A stretch of 64,000 nucleotides of DNA from Clostridia bacterium (GCA_003249225.1 QKJQ01000027.1:1-64000), one strand, 5' to 3'. Shown: positions 1-9,722, numbered from the stretch's first letter. The notes: generated by a model not told the origin, from the letters alone. Program-made: numbers and translations.

Positions 1-218
1 ATTATGTTGATTTATACTTTTCTTCACGTTTTAAATAATAAGTGTTATGATTTCATTTGTCAATATTATATTATAAATATTAATTAAATTCTTTTTGTTT
101 GTGGAATTTGTTGATGAATCGTTTAATCTTTTTCAAATTTCAATTGCAATCATCTGGTACTATATGCTATTATGGTTGAAGTTAATTACCATATTTTTCA
201 GAATAACGGGAGGAACTT

Positions 219-3200
219 ATGAAACGTGATCCATTCGTACATTATGATCTGAAACAAGTCAACAGCACCATAATCGCCGATGTGACCGGAAATGGTTTTG
301 CCGGGGTAATAAGAAACTATGATTCCGGCGGTGCCTTATTACATCAGGAAGCTATCTATGAAAACATTGTACCTGTCGTAACGCTCCCAGGTGGCAAAGA
401 TGGTGGTTATATCGATCTGCCAAACGGATTTCTTCGATCTGATGATGGCCTGACGATTTCCTGCTGGTGCAATCTTTTGTCCATAAAAGATCAGCAGTGC
501 GTATGGTCTTTGGGAAACGACACCTGCCTCTATCTCTATGTTTCTCCTGGTGAGAACGGCTACTATTGTCTCCCAAGTGTAACAAAAAGCGGAAGAAGCC
601 AGGAAAAGACAATCTACAATGATCGATTGTTTTCTCTTGATCAATGGTATCTTTTTACCGTACTTCTGGATCAGCAGGATGATAACACAACATTATCTTT
701 CTATGTGGACGGGCAGCTTTTAGCAGATATTAAAGAAAAACAGGTCAATGCCAAAGCATTAACAGGGGCACCCTCCTGCAGTATCGGATTCGGCACTTTC
801 TTTCCTGCTCCTACCCATATGAAGCTTGCAGATTTTCGTATCTATTCCTTTTTGCTTACCCCTTCCGAGATAAGTTCTTTATTCTGCGTCACAGATCAGG
901 GACGGGTTCTGGCAGACTTACGTCTTTTAACTATTCCGGCTCACATTGACTATAAACTTCCTCCCGATTTTATACCAGATGCAAACGAAGCTCTGCCTGC
1001 ATCGTATCAGGCTTTGTTTCTTAGCTCTACTGGTGTCTTTGGTTCAACCATAACATGGACCAGCAGTCATTCCCACATTCTAAAAGATGATGGGACCGTT
1101 ATACATCCGCTTCCCAGAACGGTTCCCGTCTGTGTCCAGTTAACTGCAGATGTAAACTATCATGAAGCTTTTGTTTCACATCCCTTTACGATCGAGATTG
1201 ATTCAATTCCATCTGACAAAGAAGTTCTCGAACACGATCTTACGATCCTTGAAAATAACTTTCCTACCATCCTTTACAAGGATCTTTCCCTCCCTGAGAA
1301 AGGTGCTTTTGGAAGTATGCTGACCTGGAAAAGCAGCAGACCGGAATATTTGACATCCGAGGGCAAAATAAGCAGACCAGATAAGGCATTTTCTCCACAG
1401 GAGGTTCAACTGCAGATCAAAGCTACCCGATATGATGAGATACTAATTCATAATCTGCTGGTATATGTACTGCCATCTATTGATCCTGCCTGTATTGAAG
1501 ATCCATCCCGCTCTGCCTGTTCCTGGAAATACTCTGATACACCTGTTTCGGAGCAAAAAAACAGCAGCAAGGATAGTATGCTAGTACCACTGGGCACCTA
1601 TCCTCTTCTTTCTGATCTCCGGCTGAAAAAGAATAGTATATTCTATGATAATCAGAAGCGTCTGCATCAATATCTGCGCATACTCTCACCGGACCGAATG
1701 CTCTATAATTTCAGAAACACTTATCATACATCAACGCACAATGCGCTTCCATTAGGCGGCTGGGAAGAGCCTTCCGGCCTGCTTCGGGGACACTGTACCG
1801 GGCATTACCTGTCTGGTCTTGCACTGGCTTATGCTTCTTCTGCCGACGAGTCGCTGTGTATGACAATCAATATCATTGCTCAGGAACTTCGAAATCTTCA
1901 GCTTCAGGCCGAAGGCGATCCAGATAAATTCATAACATTATGCAACCCAAATAACGCTGCACAATCCTTATGGAATACAACGCCAGACACTTGGGGGAAT
2001 GGCTATCTTGGTGCATATTCTCCGGACCAGTTTGCTTTACTGGAACAATATACGACCTATGCAACGATCTGGGCGCCTTATTATACGCTTCATAAGATCC
2101 TGGCCGGACTGCTTGACTGTTACCAATATGCAAAAAATTCGCTGTGCCTTACCATTGCAGAAGATATCGGTCTGTGGATAAACAAACGTTTAAACGCCTG
2201 TTCTCCAAAACAACGGAGTAAAATGTGGTCGATGTATATTGCAGGCGAGTACGGTGGAATTAATGAATCCCTATCCCAGTTAAGTATCCTGACTGGCAAG
2301 CGGATTTTTCTTGAAACAGCGATGATGTTTGATAATCCTTACTTTTTTAACGGTCTGGCCATCGGCCATGATACCATTCGAGGTCTTCATGCAAACCAGC
2401 ATATTCCTCAGATCATAGGTGCATTGATTGAATACAAAGCCTCCGGAAATAAATACTATTATGATACAGCACGTAATTTCTGGAACATTGTAACTTCACA
2501 TTATGTCTACTCCATCGGAGGTGTCGGAAGAGGTGAAGTATTCAAAGAACCGGATGTTCTTGCTGCTAACATAGAAACAGACCGTAACTGCGAGACATGT
2601 GCCTCCTACAACATGCTGAAACTTACCGAAGAACTGTATGCTTATCAGCCTGACTATGCTGCTTTTATGGATTATTACGAACGAACCATGATCAATCACA
2701 TTGCTGCTTCCCAAAATCCTGTTGTAACGTCAGACTGTCATAACGGTGTTACTTATATGCTTCCGGTCGGTCCGGGACAACATAAGGAATACAGTGATGA
2801 TTACAATGATTTTACCTGCTGTCATGGTACAGGTATGGAAAATCATTCAAAGTACATGAAGACAGCTTACTTTTTATCAAATGACCAGAATACCTTGTAT
2901 TGTAATCTTTACCAGCCTTCTTCTTTTTACTGGCGAGAACGTGATATAACAATTACCCAAAAACAATCCTTTCCATCGGAAAGAATTCGCATTATAATAT
3001 CCGGTGAAGGTTCCTTTGAATGTAAACTTCGCATTCCGGGCTGGGCTTATAAGGATGCAGAAATCAGGGTCAATGATGAATGTATAGCAAAGGGTAATGA
3101 ACTCGCAGCATCTTCTTACTACTCGATAAGGCGCGACTGGAAGGACGGTGACTGTATTGATTTTTATACTCCGTTTACCATTTATCTGGATAAGACACAA

Positions 3201-3443
3201 GATTCACCCGATGGTGAACAATACGCTTCCGTTCTCTACGGTCCGTTTGTTATGGCGGCACTCTGCAATGAAACAGAATATAAGACTCTTGTACTAAGTG
3301 CTGATCTTAACTGGGATTTTAAAGTATCCTGGGATGAAGTGAGCGGTCTTCCGTCTCTTCATTACCCTGACCTGACATTCGTACCGCTTTTTATGGCTCA
3401 TCATGATGCTTATCATGTTTACTTTAAGGTTCTTCAGCCTTAG
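219..3443 (+). CDS. GH127/DUF1680-type beta-L-arabinofuranosidase with N-terminal LamG and Ig-like domains
   Basis: Predicted to release beta-L-arabinofuranose from arabino-oligosaccharides. The 1074-residue protein starts with a LamG/concanavalin-like fold (about 40-230), followed by two atrophied bacterial Ig-like modules (about 235-330 and 335-425, each with a TWxSS-type core). The catalytic (alpha/alpha)6 domain runs from about 475 to the end. Visible family signatures are GGWEEPSGLLRGHCTGHYL near 512, the ETC metal site near 790 and the CC of FTCCHGTG near 867. In characterised GH127 enzymes this Glu-Cys-Cys-Cys set holds zinc and provides the cysteine nucleophile. There is no signal peptide, so it should act on imported oligosaccharides, which is odd beside an accessory LamG domain. 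The start follows GGGAGGA about 8 bases upstream. A sister family such as GH146 is possible. Confidence 0.85.
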   Translation: MKRDPFVHYDLKQVNSTIIADVTGNGFAGVIRNYDSGGALLHQEAIYENIVPVVTLPGGKDGGYIDLPNGFLRSDDGLTISCWCNLLSIKDQQCVWSLGNDTCLYLYVSPGENGYYCLPSVTKSGRSQEKTIYNDRLFSLDQWYLFTVLLDQQDDNTTLSFYVDGQLLADIKEKQVNAKALTGAPSCSIGFGTFFPAPTHMKLADFRIYSFLLTPSEISSLFCVTDQGRVLADLRLLTIPAHIDYKLPPDFIPDANEALPASYQALFLSSTGVFGSTITWTSSHSHILKDDGTVIHPLPRTVPVCVQLTADVNYHEAFVSHPFTIEIDSIPSDKEVLEHDLTILENNFPTILYKDLSLPEKGAFGSMLTWKSSRPEYLTSEGKISRPDKAFSPQEVQLQIKATRYDEILIHNLLVYVLPSIDPACIEDPSRSACSWKYSDTPVSEQKNSSKDSMLVPLGTYPLLSDLRLKKNSIFYDNQKRLHQYLRILSPDRMLYNFRNTYHTSTHNALPLGGWEEPSGLLRGHCTGHYLSGLALAYASSADESLCMTINIIAQELRNLQLQAEGDPDKFITLCNPNNAAQSLWNTTPDTWGNGYLGAYSPDQFALLEQYTTYATIWAPYYTLHKILAGLLDCYQYAKNSLCLTIAEDIGLWINKRLNACSPKQRSKMWSMYIAGEYGGINESLSQLSILTGKRIFLETAMMFDNPYFFNGLAIGHDTIRGLHANQHIPQIIGALIEYKASGNKYYYDTARNFWNIVTSHYVYSIGGVGRGEVFKEPDVLAANIETDRNCETCASYNMLKLTEELYAYQPDYAAFMDYYERTMINHIAASQNPVVTSDCHNGVTYMLPVGPGQHKEYSDDYNDFTCCHGTGMENHSKYMKTAYFLSNDQNTLYCNLYQPSSFYWRERDITITQKQSFPSERIRIIISGEGSFECKLRIPGWAYKDAEIRVNDECIAKGNELAASSYYSIRRDWKDGDCIDFYTPFTIYLDKTQDSPDGEQYASVLYGPFVMAALCNETEYKTLVLSADLNWDFKVSWDEVSGLPSLHYPDLTFVPLFMAHHDAYHVYFKVLQP

Positions 3444-3507
3444 CATTTAGAACGAACTCTATACCTTTAAGCCTTGAAATACTATTTTCCAAATAGAAAG
3501 GACAACC

Positions 3508-4758
3508 ATGAAGAAAGAATTTCACATCAATAACCGAAAAAAACTATATCAACACATACCTGATAATTCTCTGGTACTCTTCTTTTCCGGCAGACAGATT
3601 CGTAAGACGAACGATGAATATTATCCGTTCTACACCAATCGAAGCTTTTTATATCTGACAGGTCTGGACAGTCAGAATTTTGTCTTTCTTGCCAAAGTAC
3701 ATGGAAAGGAGGAGGTAATTGATGAATCAATCTATATTCTTCCGTCTGACCCTCTGCTTGAACGCTGGAATGGCCGACGCCTTACGACCAACGAAGTACT
3801 CGATCAATCCGGCATAGATGATATCCTGCCTGTGGACCGGCTTGAAAATGATCTCCACCGCCTGCTTCAAAGCGGAAACTATAAAAACATTTATCTGGAC
3901 CTTGATAAACTGACCACAACAGATCCCGATGATCTAAGTTTTCAGCTTAGTTCCAGAATCAAAACCAGTTATCCATACCTGAATATCTGCAATTCGCATC
4001 CACATATGAAAAAAATACGAACAATCAAGGAATCCTGCGAAATTGAAGCCATGGAAAAAGCACAGCTTATCACTGCCGAAGCAATAACTGCTATGATGAA
4101 GGCTTCCAGACCAGGAATGTACGAATACCAGTATAAGGCAGAATTTGATTATGTTCTTGGTCAACACGGTCCGTATGGTCCTGCTTTCCCTCCAATTATC
4201 TCGGCTGGTAACAATAACTTCTGTATCCATTATTACTCCTATACAGGGCAGGCACAGGACGGCGATATGATTCTGAATGATGTTGGTGCCTGGTATGACA
4301 ATCTGATGAATGATGTGTCAAGAGGTTTTCCCTGCAATGGGCGCTTCAATGAACGTCAGAAGCTGCTATATAACTGTGCTTATAACACATCGGAGTATAT
4401 GTTTGGTCTGATCCGTCCCGGAATGCCAATGGCTGATGTCGATAGAATTGCGAGACAATATAACTTTGAACAGCTTAAAGATCTTGGTCTCTTAGACAGG
4501 TACGAAGATGCAGGTAAATTAATCTGGCATGGCGGTGCGCACCATGTAGGTTATGATGTTCATGACGTTGTGGATATGTCACAGACCGTAGCACCTGGTA
4601 TGGTTTTCTGTGTGGATATCGGTATCTACTGTGAAGAATGGGGTATCGGCTTCCGACTTGAAGACAACTGCCTGATTACCGACGACGGCTGTCGTAATCT
4701 TTCCTCAAAAACGCCAAGAAGCATCAAAGAAATTGAAGATACAATGGTAAAAAGATAA
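3508..4758 (+). CDS. M24B aminopeptidase P / Xaa-Pro peptidase family
   Basis: Metallopeptidase of the pita-bread fold, expected to remove N-terminal residues before proline. An N-terminal creatinase-like domain (about 1-165) precedes the catalytic domain (about 175-416). Compared with E. coli PepP, the metal ligands D258 and D269 (in NDVGAWYDNLMNDVSR), H345 (GGAHHVGYDVHD) and E385 (GFRLEDN) are present. The fourth ligand, normally Glu in a VEPG motif, is Asp370 in VDIG. Asp could still bind metal but the change is unusual. The gene lies 64 bases behind the GH127 gene on the same strand with its own AGAAAGGA site, so co-transcription is likely. A strong terminator follows. Confidence 0.88.
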   Translation: MKKEFHINNRKKLYQHIPDNSLVLFFSGRQIRKTNDEYYPFYTNRSFLYLTGLDSQNFVFLAKVHGKEEVIDESIYILPSDPLLERWNGRRLTTNEVLDQSGIDDILPVDRLENDLHRLLQSGNYKNIYLDLDKLTTTDPDDLSFQLSSRIKTSYPYLNICNSHPHMKKIRTIKESCEIEAMEKAQLITAEAITAMMKASRPGMYEYQYKAEFDYVLGQHGPYGPAFPPIISAGNNNFCIHYYSYTGQAQDGDMILNDVGAWYDNLMNDVSRGFPCNGRFNERQKLLYNCAYNTSEYMFGLIRPGMPMADVDRIARQYNFEQLKDLGLLDRYEDAGKLIWHGGAHHVGYDVHDVVDMSQTVAPGMVFCVDIGIYCEEWGIGFRLEDNCLITDDGCRNLSSKTPRSIKEIEDTMVKR

Positions 4759-4799
4759 AGTCAGCGGAATGAACTTGTACCTAAGGTTCTGCAAATCAA

Positions 4800-4838
4800 A
4801 AAACTGGAAATCTGTTTTTTAATCAGATTTCCAGTTTT
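4800..4838. terminator. Bidirectional rho-independent terminator
   Basis: A perfect 15-bp stem (AAAACTGGAAATCTG against CAGATTTCCAGTTTT) around a T-rich loop, with T runs on both strands. It sits between the convergent M24 peptidase and B3/B4-domain genes. Confidence 0.9.
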
Positions 4839-4842
4839 ACTA

Positions 4843-5544
4843 TTATTCGAATTCTATTTCACGATTATCAACCGTTACAATAAAGGGTTCAACCGTTCCT
4901 CCAAATGTTTTCAAGACCATTGTCTCAATGTCTTCCACTGCATTTTGCAATAATTCTTTCTTAGATTCAAAGCCAACCAGCTGGAAAAATATATCCTTAC
5001 TGTCCAGGGTTATCTTACCAAGTTCACTCTGGCGCCATACCCATTTTCGGGTCTGAACTTCTTTCCCACTGGTGAATATAAGTTCCCCGGTATCAATCTT
5101 CTCTGTTTCGGTCTCACCGAAGGGAAGAAAGACATCGTCCTCTTTTCCAAAACGAACTTCCAGATCTGCCTTCATATCCTTTAAATCATGTGCTCCCAAT
5201 GAAATCACATTCGAAATTGATACAACGTTACAAAGATCAACAAGAGCATTGATAACTGGGAGTTCTCCGCCCTTTAAAATTCGTTTGAACATCGCTTCCA
5301 CAGACGGCGGAAATTTGTTCGGGTTAATTCCAGTATCCTTCATAATATCGCGGTAGCACCTTACATTGTAAATCTCTCTGACTTCATCGCTTGTATATTG
5401 GCTCCGTAAGGATTCTTCAGCTTTTCGAACGGCTTCCACGTCTTCTGTGTTTGAATTTCTGTTCGTTATCCCATGTGCAATCAGTATACCGAATTGAATC
5501 TCCGGGCATATCTCAAATATTTTCTTATCAACTGAATATCTCAT
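4843..5544 (-). CDS. B3/B4 tRNA-binding domain protein (PheT-like fragment family)
   Basis: A stand-alone B3/4 domain of the type found in the beta subunit of phenylalanyl-tRNA synthetase, 233 residues. The recognisable core is about 75-205, including KFPPSVEAMFKRILKGGELP, then NALVDLCNVVSISN and the GAHDL turn. Stand-alone members are proposed to act in tRNA editing or quality control, but the exact substrate is not known. It starts 6 bases after the aminotransferase stop codon, so the two are very probably one operon. No catalytic synthetase domain is attached. Confidence 0.75.
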   Translation of the reverse strand: MRYSVDKKIFEICPEIQFGILIAHGITNRNSNTEDVEAVRKAEESLRSQYTSDEVREIYNVRCYRDIMKDTGINPNKFPPSVEAMFKRILKGGELPVINALVDLCNVVSISNVISLGAHDLKDMKADLEVRFGKEDDVFLPFGETETEKIDTGELIFTSGKEVQTRKWVWRQSELGKITLDSKDIFFQLVGFESKKELLQNAVEDIETMVLKTFGGTVEPFIVTVDNREIEFE

Positions 5545-5550
5545 TGTCCA

Positions 5551-6744
5551 TTACGCTCCTGCGTATTCTTCTTTTACAAAACGCTCTAATGCCTCAAGGC
5601 TACGAACCACTTTTTCCGTATCAATGCAGTAAGCCATACGGAAGTATCCTTTCACACCAAAGCTGTCGCTTGGTACAAGAATCAGGTTATATTTTCTTGC
5701 TTTCATACAAAAGGCATTGGCATCCTCTTCCAGCGCTTTCGGGAAGATATAGAAGGTTCCACCCGGACGAATGGTCTCAAAACCAAGAGAAACCAATTTA
5801 TCATAGATCAGATTCATGTTTGTCTCATAAACCGACAGGTCACTTGTCTTATCCAGAATCTCAGCCACTGCCAGCTGAATGCTGGATGCCGGGCAGTTAT
5901 GACCGATTCCACGGCTGATCTGTCCGCACATAACGGCTACAATATCTGCGTCGGTAGCTTTTGGATTCACAGCAAGGTATCCGATACGTTCTCCCGGAAG
6001 ACTTAAGCTCTTGGAAAAGGAATAACAGGAAATTGAGTTGTTATAATACTTACTTGGATAGGGAATCTGCATACCGTCAAAAACTATTTCCCGGTACGGT
6101 TCATCGCTGATTAAAAAGATATCATGTCCGTATTCTCTCTGCTTTTCTTCAAGAAGACCGGTAAGTTTTTTAATGGTCTCATCCGAATATGCGATACCGG
6201 AGGGATTGTTCGGTGTATTGATCAGGACTGCCTGTACTTTATCATTCATCACTTCTGAAAACGCATCAAAGTTGATCTGAAATGTAGCCGTATCTGCCGG
6301 AACTACTTTAATGACTGCCCCTGTTTTACCGATGTACTGAAAATACTCCGGAAAATAAGGAGCAAATATAATGACCTCATCACCCGGTACTGTAACACAG
6401 CGTATTGCATGTGCCAGTGCTCCGGCTGCTCCGCTTGCCATAAAGATATGTTTTGCTTCATAATCCATACCAAATCTCTCACTCAGGCTTTTTGCCACCT
6501 TTGCTCGAACTTCCTGAATACCAAGGGACGGACTGTATCCATGCAGCTGGGACGATGTTTTCGTCTCCAATAAATCAAACATAATCTTTGTGTAATCATC
6601 ATGTACCGGAACACTTGGATTTCCAAGACTGTAATCAAAAACATTTTCAAACCCAATTTCTTTTCCTAATTCCGCTGCAAATTCTGATTGTTCACGAATA
6701 ACAGATTTCCCTTGCAGCATTTCTTTATACATCTGGTTAATCAT
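5551..6744 (-). CDS. PLP-dependent aminotransferase, class I/II (aspartate aminotransferase fold)
   Basis: Fold-type I aminotransferase of 397 residues. The PLP lysine lies in CYSFSKSLSLPGERIGY. Other hallmarks are NTPNNPSGIAY (cofactor-contacting Asn), ISDEPYREIVFDG (Asp bound to the pyridine nitrogen) and the carboxylate-binding Arg in YFRMAYC near the C terminus. The substrate cannot be told from sequence; aspartate, aromatic amino acids or methionine are all possible. The ATG is preceded by GGAGGGTAAA. It leads a two-gene operon with the B3/B4 protein. Confidence 0.88.
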   Translation of the reverse strand: MINQMYKEMLQGKSVIREQSEFAAELGKEIGFENVFDYSLGNPSVPVHDDYTKIMFDLLETKTSSQLHGYSPSLGIQEVRAKVAKSLSERFGMDYEAKHIFMASGAAGALAHAIRCVTVPGDEVIIFAPYFPEYFQYIGKTGAVIKVVPADTATFQINFDAFSEVMNDKVQAVLINTPNNPSGIAYSDETIKKLTGLLEEKQREYGHDIFLISDEPYREIVFDGMQIPYPSKYYNNSISCYSFSKSLSLPGERIGYLAVNPKATDADIVAVMCGQISRGIGHNCPASSIQLAVAEILDKTSDLSVYETNMNLIYDKLVSLGFETIRPGGTFYIFPKALEEDANAFCMKARKYNLILVPSDSFGVKGYFRMAYCIDTEKVVRSLEALERFVKEEYAGA

Positions 6745-6932
6745 TTTACCCTCCGTTACGATTTAATCATTGCAAGCAACTGTATGTACCGTCAACAATA
6801 CAATCTTATGCCGAATAATCGCTTATATTTTTTTAGTATATTTCTTATATTCTACCTTAAAAGTAAGATTTCATAAAGTGTATTTATTGTGATTTATAAT
6901 TTATTTCATAAAATATTGATGGGTTCCGTTGA

Positions 6933-7094
6933 TCAGACAGAAAAAAGTATAGATACCTGACTTGTCAATTGCGAATTAAATGCCGTTGGTGTATGTTTAC
7001 CCTCTTGATTATTAATATCAACGATATCATCATCTGCAAGTAACGTTGCTTTCCCGAGTGAATGATAGGTCCTTCTGTCTGCCACTGCAGTAAT
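6933..7094 (-). pseudogene. Possible C-terminal gene remnant
   Basis: An open frame of 53 codons on the minus strand with protein-like composition but no start codon and no ribosome binding site. It begins right after an in-frame TAA and ends at a TGA. Its translation contains RRTYHSLGKATLLADDDIVD followed by INNQEGKHTPTAFNSQLTSQ. It lies in the 390-base gap between the SGNH hydrolase and the aminotransferase. The family is not recognised; it may be the tail of a decayed gene. The rest of this gap is AT-rich leader for the aminotransferase with no convincing consensus promoter. Confidence 0.3.
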
Positions 7095-7134
7095 TTATTT
7101 CCATTGATACTTTCTTCTTATAAATACACATTTT

Positions 7135-8139
7135 TTAACATTTAATTTTTCCAAAAGCCAGATACATGTTTCGAGCAATTTCATCAATTCCTTCAAGACT
7201 TGGATGAACCAGATCCTGTGAAAGGAAAGTGCTGTTGTTCAAAAGATCCAATCCATCAACAAAGCATGCATTACTCTTATGATTAAGATTAATATCGTAA
7301 TAATATTTTACAATCTCACGATAACGCATCACTGTTTTCTGTTGTTCTCCCTGCATATTATTACCATATATGTTGGTAATGATCATCGGACGATTATCTT
7401 CTCCCAATACCTTTGTAAATTCTTTCACTCGCTCTTCAAACAGATTTTGAGGTAGATTCACCATATTAATTCCCATCTCAAAAGAAGCAAAATTCCAGTC
7501 TTTTCTTGATATAATGTAATCAGCAATTGATTTTTCCATTTGTGCACTGCCTGCAAATCCCATATTTACATAATCGGACTTGAATTTTTGCGCAATGCGG
7601 AAACAATAGGTATAAGGTGCTGCTAAAGCAAGACTTCCATGCGTAATTGAAGATCCATATGCAAGATAGGTCGTATCCGGCAGTTCTGATTCTTTTGGAA
7701 GTTCAATATCTCCATCTATTCCATGATAGTATATAGCTCCATAGGGTAATACAACTCTTACTACACTAGGATCGAATGCCATTTTTTTCTCTTTGCTGAT
7801 CCCTTTTAATACTTCCAGATTATCAGGTTTTTCTATCACTATCTCTGATTTTTCTTTTTCGATCATTTTGGAAGAGTTTTGCCAGCCTCCTTGCATTGAA
7901 CCATAATATATATAAGCTACCTGAGCCTCCAACGTATCTTCTGACCGTAAGATAAGTTTGACCTTATCACTTTTCATCTTAAACCGAAGTTCAACACCTG
8001 TACAATATCTGCCTGTGTTATTTTGAATACCTTCATTGACATGATTTATAATCTTCTTTGGAAGCCTCCACATTATGTAACCATTATTTGTTGCTTCTAA
8101 CTCTTCTACATTATGAAAAATCATATCATCAAAAATCAT
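7135..8139 (-). CDS. SGNH/GDSL-type hydrolase (putative carbohydrate esterase)
   Basis: Two-part protein of 334 residues: an N-terminal beta-sandwich (about 1-140) like those preceding CE-type esterases, then an SGNH hydrolase domain. Block I is AYGSSITHG with the catalytic Ser, block II has GFAGSAQME, block III is TNIYGNN, and block V is DLVHPSLEG with the catalytic Asp and His. The start at 8139 is chosen because AGAGGTGACAAA lies just before it. A longer reading frame to 8220 would overlap the upstream acetyltransferase and has no ribosome binding site. No signal peptide, so an intracellular deacetylase or esterase is likely. Confidence 0.75.
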   Translation of the reverse strand: MIFDDMIFHNVEELEATNNGYIMWRLPKKIINHVNEGIQNNTGRYCTGVELRFKMKSDKVKLILRSEDTLEAQVAYIYYGSMQGGWQNSSKMIEKEKSEIVIEKPDNLEVLKGISKEKKMAFDPSVVRVVLPYGAIYYHGIDGDIELPKESELPDTTYLAYGSSITHGSLALAAPYTYCFRIAQKFKSDYVNMGFAGSAQMEKSIADYIISRKDWNFASFEMGINMVNLPQNLFEERVKEFTKVLGEDNRPMIITNIYGNNMQGEQQKTVMRYREIVKYYYDINLNHKSNACFVDGLDLLNNSTFLSQDLVHPSLEGIDEIARNMYLAFGKIKC

Positions 8140-8192
8140 TTTGTCACCTCTACGTTTCTCTTGCTTCTGAAACATTCTTTCATTTGATCTTC

Positions 8193-8675
8193 TTAAAACT
8201 CCAGTCTCATTTCGTACCATTTTGCCCCGCCATGTGTTGACTTTGAACTTCCTGCATCTTTATATCCAAATTTAGCATAAAAGTGAATCAACTCTTCTTT
8301 GCATGTCAGTACGATTCCCTTTCTCCTCTGCCTTTCACAGTCTTCAATTACTTTCTTCATTAGTATAGATGCATACCCTTTTCCCTGATACTTTGGTAAT
8401 GTCAGTACCCCAAAAATCATCTGCCATTCACCAGCTTCCTTGTGAAGCGTGGCATCGGCAAACATTTCATCTCGCAGTACTTCTTCATCAGTCACCATTC
8501 CGTTAATACAGCTGACCAAAATTCCGTCTTCTTCCATTACCCAGAAATGATCCGCAAACCGTTTCAGTCTATTCTCAAAAGATTCTCTTGTGGCTGCCTC
8601 GGCGATTGGAAAGCATGCTTTTTCCATTGCTGTTATTGCATCCAGATCCTTCAATTCTGCTGTTCTGATTATCAA
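8193..8675 (-). CDS. GNAT-family N-acetyltransferase
   Basis: A single GNAT domain of 160 residues. The acetyl-CoA binding motif A is VLTLPKYQGKGYASILMKKV, and the C-terminal AKFGYKDAG matches the family's motif B. The start codon is TTG, placed 8 bases after GAGG. The substrate is unknown. It ends 53 bases before the SGNH hydrolase start on the same strand, which suggests a two-gene unit. Confidence 0.82.
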   Translation of the reverse strand: MIIRTAELKDLDAITAMEKACFPIAEAATRESFENRLKRFADHFWVMEEDGILVSCINGMVTDEEVLRDEMFADATLHKEAGEWQMIFGVLTLPKYQGKGYASILMKKVIEDCERQRRKGIVLTCKEELIHFYAKFGYKDAGSSKSTHGGAKWYEMRLEF

Positions 8676-8801
8676 CTTATTATCCTCACTGTCTTTCTTT
8701 TTTATTCACTATTATTCACTTTTCATGTAACAGCATAATTCACTATAGTTTTGCTATATTTTTCATAATGTATTTATTTATGTATTTTACTATATCCTTC
8801 A

Positions 8802-8858
8802 CTATGTTTTTCTCTATGTTTTTCTCTATGTTTTTACTATGTATTTCAGTATGTTTTT
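8802..8858. repeat. 12-bp short tandem repeat
   Basis: Three perfect units of CTATGTTTTTCT followed by two decayed units, in the spacer between the transglutaminase-like gene and the acetyltransferase. It is close to the 3' end of the transglutaminase-like gene and upstream of the acetyltransferase, so unit-number change could alter promoter spacing there. Confidence 0.7.
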
Positions 8859-8884
8859 CATTCTTTCTTTGTTTTATTCTTCAT

Positions 8885-9505
8885 TTATCTTTCACAAGCC
8901 GGTAATCCATTCTTTGCATAATGATATTCTCTGCATTCATCACACTTTTTGTTCCTTATACAGGAAGTCTTCTTGCAGGGACATTTTTCAGGGATCCATC
9001 GACTTTCCTGCTTTACTCTTACTTTTTCATACTTTTTTCCGCGATGTCTGTTCACTAGTGCCGATCCGTAATAGGTGAAGAATTCTATACATTTGTTCCA
9101 GTTATGAACTTTACCGATTGGTTTAAAGTGTAAGACACCCGGAGTATTATTCATGTTTCCCGGGCAAACATCTTTTTCAACACCATCAAGCATGACACGG
9201 CACCAGACATGTCCCGAAACAAAATCATTGATTGTAACACCCATAATTTCGCTTTCTGTAAAAACATTCTTATAAGCATGAACAAGACGGCTGTTAAATC
9301 CAAGATCTAAAAGCAGCATGTTCAGTACACTGGATCTATGCCAGCAGTATCCCTGCCCATGTTCCAGTGCTTCTTTTGGTTTATCGAACGAATTTGTAAC
9401 CGAATACTTCATGTTTTGGAAAACCAGTTTCTGCGCAAACGCCACAAGCTCCCAGTTCTTCATGCCTGATGTTCTGCATGTATGCAACGCTTCCTGATAA
9501 TTCAT
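8885..9505 (-). CDS. Transglutaminase-like protein with cysteine-rich tail
   Basis: A 206-residue protein with a transglutaminase/protease-like core. The probable triad is C54 (GYCWHRSS), H99 (SGHVWCRV) and D112 (VEKDVCPG). The last 40 residues form a basic cysteine-rich tail with CPCKKTSCIRNKKCDEC, which may bind metal. The start at 9505 follows AGAGGTGGCAA; the eight residues of a longer frame lie upstream of that site. No signal peptide is visible, so it is probably cytoplasmic. Whether it acts as a peptidase or a cross-linking enzyme is not clear. Confidence 0.72.
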   Translation of the reverse strand: MNYQEALHTCRTSGMKNWELVAFAQKLVFQNMKYSVTNSFDKPKEALEHGQGYCWHRSSVLNMLLLDLGFNSRLVHAYKNVFTESEIMGVTINDFVSGHVWCRVMLDGVEKDVCPGNMNNTPGVLHFKPIGKVHNWNKCIEFFTYYGSALVNRHRGKKYEKVRVKQESRWIPEKCPCKKTSCIRNKKCDECREYHYAKNGLPACER

Positions 9506-9673
9506 TTGCCACCTCTCAAAAGAAATCATCTTTTATCTATTATCCTTCATTATAAACGAATGTCTTGCGAAATACAAAAAGATTATCATTTTTTATACGT
9601 TGCAATGATATTTCTTCTATGTTGTAATCAGGAAACTATTTTTCTACGCTATCCAACGAATTCTTTGCAATAA

Positions 9674-9715
9674 AAAAGGACATTGTACTAATTATTTCAA
9701 ATACAATGTCCTTTT
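9674..9715 (-). terminator. Rho-independent terminator of azoR
   Basis: A perfect 14-bp stem, AAAAGGACATTGTA with its complement, followed on the minus strand by a T run. It lies 8 bases past the azoreductase stop codon. Confidence 0.88.
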
Positions 9716-9722
9716 GCTGGTT

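Noticed and set aside
5391..5918. 175-codon plus-strand frame opposite the B3/B4 and aminotransferase genes
   Set aside because: It lies entirely over two well-supported minus-strand genes and its translation has no domain-like features.
8802..8858. CRISPR-like or operator array
   Set aside because: A 12-bp low-complexity repeat without spacers; best explained as a slippage-type short tandem repeat.
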